From Porticoccaceae bacterium (lineage in GTDB: Bacteria; Pseudomonadota; Gammaproteobacteria; Pseudomonadales; Porticoccaceae), in the NCBI GenBank assembly GCA_002591625.1, contig PCDB01000003.1, forward strand, positions 9,078 to 17,645: a stretch of 8,568 nucleotides of DNA, read 5' to 3'. Position 1 is the first letter of the stretch. Each line of letters begins with the position of its first letter. Below are positions 8,121 through 8,568 of the stretch, piece by piece. The notes under the pieces are model-generated. The model saw nothing but the letters and a program-made list of their open reading frames with translations, searched no databases and had not been told where the DNA came from. The position numbers were made by a program, and so were the translations under genes.

Positions 8121-8310
8121 ATTCTATTCTTTTTTTGGAGCAACTACTCCTTGATTGCCCGCACAAACTGCACCCAGTGGAATCTTTACTTAGTTGTCCA
8201 AACGACCCGCCACATGATCCTGTTATAGGTTTGCTAGCAAACACCGTGCCCACGGAAAGGCCAAAGACCGCTATCGCGAAAAAAAGACAACTCAGAAGAA
8301 ACTCGATCAT
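8119..8310 (-). CDS. nqrM: Na+-NQR maturation protein NqrM (DUF539 family)
   Basis: NqrM is a small membrane protein needed to mature the Na+-translocating NADH:quinone oxidoreductase, probably by helping iron reach the site bound by Cys residues of NqrD and NqrE. The 63-residue product has one N-terminal membrane helix (about 3-24), then the family hallmark KPITGSCGG (27-35), and a C-terminal cysteine cluster: Cys33, Cys47, Cys50 (CxxC) and Cys57. These are the four conserved positions of the family as I recall it, and Cys33 is the one I recall being reported as critical in Vibrio. A stop four codons upstream makes the ATG at 8310 the only credible start; GGGAG at 8326-8330 is its likely ribosome-binding site although 15 nt away. 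It follows nqrF by 40 nt on the same strand, which strongly supports the call. A larger + strand frame over the same DNA (8000-8335) is unlike any protein I know. Confidence 0.9.
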   Translation of the reverse strand: MIEFLLSCLFFAIAVFGLSVGTVFASKPITGSCGGSFGQLSKDSTGCSLCGQSRSSCSKKRIE

Positions 8311-8325
8311 ATTAGTTAATCAAAT

Positions 8326-8330
8326 CTCCC
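8326..8330 (-). promoter_or_regulatory. Probable ribosome-binding site of nqrM
   Basis: On the - strand GGGAG precedes the nqrM ATG by 15 nt, longer than the usual 5-10. No closer purine-rich site is present. Confidence 0.4.
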
Positions 8331-8350
8331 TATAGCTCATTGACACAATG

Positions 8351-8568
8351 TTAACCACCAAAATCGTCGAGAAAAATATTTTCATTCTCAACTCCCAAAT
8401 CTCCCAGCATTTTTATCACCGCCGCATTCATCATTGGAGGTCCACACATGTAATACTCACAATCTTCAGGCGCCTCATGGTGCTGCAAATATTGGTCATG
8501 AAGAACGTTATGGATAAATCCAGTAAGGCCAGTCCAATTGTCCTCAGGTTGGGGATCAGACAGCGCTA
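8351..8568 (-). CDS. nqrF: Na+-NQR subunit F, C-terminal 71 residues (partial)
   Basis: NqrF is the NADH-oxidising subunit of the Na+-pumping NQR complex: an N-terminal [2Fe-2S] domain and a ferredoxin-reductase-like FAD/NADH domain, about 400 residues in total. Only the end of the NADH-binding domain is here, entering from the right edge with two bases of a split codon. The fragment reads [19 protein letters not shown] (9-27), then the signature [19 protein letters not shown] (36-54), with Cys41-Gly-Pro-Pro as the nucleotide-binding motif of this reductase family, and ends LDDFGG, the standard NqrF C-terminus. It is read towards nuoN, so the rest of nqrABCDE should lie beyond the right edge. 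nqrM follows 40 nt downstream. No defect is seen in the part available. Confidence 0.96.
   Translation of the reverse strand, partial: ALSDPQPEDNWTGLTGFIHNVLHDQYLQHHEAPEDCEYYMCGPPMMNAAVIKMLGDLGVENENIFLDDFGG

Noticed and set aside
8137..8150. Small hairpin GGAG-CAACTA-CTCC next to seven T
   Set aside because: The T run precedes the stem on the + strand and is an A run after it on the - strand, so it is not an intrinsic terminator for either. It also lies inside nqrM codons.
8000..8335. 111-codon open frame on the + strand across the nuoN end and nqrM
   Set aside because: It is out of frame with nuoN, antisense to nqrM, has no family features, and both overlapped genes carry clear signatures.

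Overview
This window holds the distal two thirds of a complex I (nuo) operon on the + strand. It is met head-on by the 3' end of a Na+-pumping NADH:quinone oxidoreductase (nqr) cluster on the - strand. All of it is respiratory-chain coding DNA apart from short junctions; I see no mobile element, CRISPR array, RNA gene or foreign cargo.

Layout. Positions 1-930 are the C-terminal third of NuoG, cut by the window edge. nuoH, nuoI, nuoJ, nuoK, nuoL, nuoM and nuoN then follow without interruption to 8099. Most junctions overlap or are nearly contiguous: G/H by 8 nt, H/I by 1 nt, L/M by 1 nt, M/N by 4 nt, with 2-3 nt spacers at J/K and K/L. This points to one translationally coupled transcript. The exception is a 53-nt gap between nuoI and nuoJ. 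After nuoN, 19 nt separate its stop from the stop of a small - strand gene, 8119-8310, which I read as nqrM (DUF539 family). Upstream of that on the - strand, 8351-8568 encodes the last 71 residues of NqrF. The usual apbE gene is not between nqrF and nqrM.

How the genes work together. NuoG and NuoI carry iron-sulfur clusters of the peripheral arm that takes electrons from NADH to quinone. NuoH forms the quinone cavity and the link to the membrane arm. NuoJ and NuoK, then the antiporter-like NuoN, NuoM and NuoL, carry proton translocation. Every charged residue known to matter in the membrane arm that I checked is present, so the complex looks functional. NqrF is the NADH-oxidising subunit of the alternative Na+-pumping enzyme, and NqrM is the small membrane protein needed to mature that enzyme. 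The cell therefore appears to encode both a proton-pumping and a sodium-pumping NADH dehydrogenase, side by side.

Organism. NuoI, NuoG and NuoL closely resemble the E. coli type of complex I as I recall it, gene order is the standard one, and Nqr is common in gammaproteobacteria. Base composition is near-balanced. I infer a gammaproteobacterium, possibly marine or host-associated, but the genus cannot be told from this window. Nothing here amounts to a new system; the notable points are the Nuo/Nqr junction and the easily missed nqrM and nqrF fragments.
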